From: Flavonifractor avistercoris
Lineage (GTDB): Bacteria; Bacillota; Clostridia; Oscillospirales; Oscillospiraceae
Direction of reading: 5' to 3'
DNA: 22,422 nucleotides
Assembly (NCBI GenBank): GCA_019119085.1
Contig: DWXT01000041.1
Span: 1-22,422 of the forward strand
Positions 21,104 to 22,422 of the stretch are shown one piece after another. Each line of letters begins with the position of its first letter. Positions within the stretch are counted from its first letter, which is position 1. The position numbers were made by a program, and so were the translations under genes. The notes under the pieces were generated by a model that was not told the DNA's origin, made no database searches, and saw only the letters and a program-made list of their open reading frames with translations.

Positions 21104-22363
21104 TTACTTGGCGGCCTTGGCGCTCTTGGCGGCGATGGCCTTGTCCAGCCAGTCCTTGCCGTCGGTGATGCGGGCCACGATGTAGGAGACCACGTAGTCG
21201 CCGGAGGAGTTGATCATGGTGGCGGGGGGATCCACCAGGTTGCCGATGGCCACCAGGATGGGGAAGGCGATCTCGATCTGCTGGGGGAAGAAGATGGTGC
21301 AGATGATATACTCGCCGATGTAGCCGCCGCCGGGCACGCCGGACATGCCCACGGAGGACAGCACCGCCACGGCCACCACGGCGGGCAGCATGCTCCAGCT
21401 CATGTCAGCGCCCATGGCACCCAGCACGAAGGCGATCTTCAGCACGCAGGAGAAGCAGGAGCCGTCCATGTGCATGGTGGCGCCCATGGGGATGACCATG
21501 TCGGCCACGTCCTTGGGGATGCCGGTGTCCTCCGCCTCCTTCAGGTTGGTGGGGATGGTGGCGGTGGAGGAGCAGGTGCCCAGGGACATGAGGGCGGGAC
21601 GGGCGATGTGCCGGAACATGGTCTTGATGCCGTGCTTGCCGCCGCCCAGGTAGGCGAAGATGGGGAAGGCGGTGAAGATGTAGATGAAGCACAGGGGGTA
21701 GTACACAATCAGGGCGCGGCCGTAGGCGGCGGTCACCTGAGAGCCGTAGGTGGCCACCAGGTCGGCGAAGATGGCGAAGAAGGCGATGGGGGCGTAATAG
21801 GTGATGATCTGCACGAAGGACATCATCACCTCGGTCAGGCCGTTGAGGAACTTGCCGATGATGTGGTCGGGGCCGCCCACCAGGTTGGTGGCGAAGCCGA
21901 AGAAGATGGAGAACACGATCAGGGGCAGCATGGCGCTGCGGCTGAGCAGGCCCACAAAGTCGTCGGTGGTGAAGAAGTTGACGATCATGTCGGCGATGGA
22001 GGCGTGCTCACCCATGGCCTCGCTGGTGAAGTCATGCCAGGGCTCCAGCACCGGGGGGAAGATTTTCATGATGACGAACATGATCACGGCGGCGATGGCG
22101 CCGGTGACCACGAAGGTGATCACCGTGGTGCCCATGATCTTGCCGGCCCGCTTGCGGCTGCGCACGCTGGCCACGGAGTTGGCGATGGACGCGAACACCA
22201 GAGGCACCACCACGCAGAACATCATGTTGATGAACACGGTGCCCAGGGGGGCGATGAGGGTGCCGAAGCTGGGGGCCACAAAGCCCACGATGCAGCCCGC
22301 CACCATGGAGCCCAGCATGAGAGCCAGGAACCGGTAGTTTTTCATCACAGCAGATTTGTCCAT
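21104..22363 (-). CDS. DAACS-family dicarboxylate/amino acid:cation symporter
   Basis: A 419-aa polytopic Na+- or H+-coupled symporter of the glutamate-transporter (GltPh/SLC1) fold. The serine-rich hairpin-1 tip is LGTCSSTATIPTN (261-273), the TM7 motif MHMDGS (297-302, Asp300) replaces NMDGT, and the hairpin-2 region is VGMSGVPGGGYI (338-349). TM8 reads VDPPATMINSSGD (377-389). Compared with GltPh, the amino-group Asp (378), the main-chain-carboxylate Asn (385) and the Na+ Asp (389) are kept, but the arginine that binds the side-chain carboxylate is Ala381. Uptake of an amino acid other than glutamate or aspartate is therefore likely. GAGAGG precedes the ATG; only 59 bases of upstream sequence remain in the window. 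Confidence 0.93.
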   Translation of the reverse strand: MDKSAVMKNYRFLALMLGSMVAGCIVGFVAPSFGTLIAPLGTVFINMMFCVVVPLVFASIANSVASVRSRKRAGKIMGTTVITFVVTGAIAAVIMFVIMKIFPPVLEPWHDFTSEAMGEHASIADMIVNFFTTDDFVGLLSRSAMLPLIVFSIFFGFATNLVGGPDHIIGKFLNGLTEVMMSFVQIITYYAPIAFFAIFADLVATYGSQVTAAYGRALIVYYPLCFIYIFTAFPIFAYLGGGKHGIKTMFRHIARPALMSLGTCSSTATIPTNLKEAEDTGIPKDVADMVIPMGATMHMDGSCFSCVLKIAFVLGAMGADMSWSMLPAVVAVAVLSSVGMSGVPGGGYIGEYIICTIFFPQQIEIAFPILVAIGNLVDPPATMINSSGDYVVSYIVARITDGKDWLDKAIAAKSAKAAK

Positions 22364-22422
22364 AACAATACCTCTCTTTCTTCAAAACCCTTGCCAAAGG
22401 ATACAAGAAAAGGACGAAAGCG

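Overview
The window is a dense, GC-rich (roughly 60-65 %) stretch of chromosome. It most resembles a high-GC gut Firmicute of the Oscillospiraceae/Ruminococcaceae type (relatives of Flavonifractor or Lawsonibacter). That placement is inferred from Gram-positive ribosome binding sites (AGGAGG, GAGGTGA), consensus sigma-A promoters, lipoproteins with Ala/Ser/Pro-rich linkers, a split transketolase, and many MATE, aldo/keto reductase and PadR/MerR genes. No rRNA, tRNA, CRISPR array, insertion sequence or phage gene is visible.

Layout. (1) 1-4900 is a redox/aldehyde-metabolism island. Two aldo/keto reductases on the minus strand (302-2365) diverge from a plus-strand MerR regulator - aldo/keto reductase - flavodoxin-lipoprotein operon (2656-4603). 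The flavodoxin gene is followed by the decayed remains of a second flavodoxin domain. The MerR operon is preceded by an intrinsic terminator and by possible leader-RNA structure. (2) 4969-7207 holds a small alpha/beta hydrolase and an unusual peptide deformylase (minus), then an isolated lipoprotein (plus). (3) 7561-11854 holds a MATE exporter and a low-molecular-weight tyrosine phosphatase (plus), then a BmrR-like MerR regulator divergent from a second MATE exporter. The second MATE promoter has the 19-bp spacer typical of MerR control. (4) 11908-14527 (minus) is a tight transketolase-N / transketolase-C / HAD-phosphatase operon behind a good sigma-A promoter. (5) 14790-17533 (minus) holds an XRE regulator with a multi-membrane-span C-terminus, a PadR repressor, and an HAAS-domain protein fused to a divergent SEDS (FtsW/RodA-like) membrane domain. 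A 46-bp perfect palindrome carrying the PadR consensus covers a full-consensus promoter in front of padR. (6) 17699-19638 (minus) holds an SDR dehydrogenase and an HSL-type esterase. (7) 19732-22363 (minus) holds diaminopimelate decarboxylase (lysA) preceded by a DAACS-family amino-acid symporter that lacks the side-chain-carboxylate arginine.

Most transcription units end in long, perfect intrinsic terminators, several of them shared by convergent genes. The candidates closest to an undescribed system are the PadR/HAAS-SEDS operon with its palindromic operator and adjacent membrane-anchored XRE regulator, and the MerR leader at 2466-2612. Family assignments come from motifs read by eye; no database search was run.
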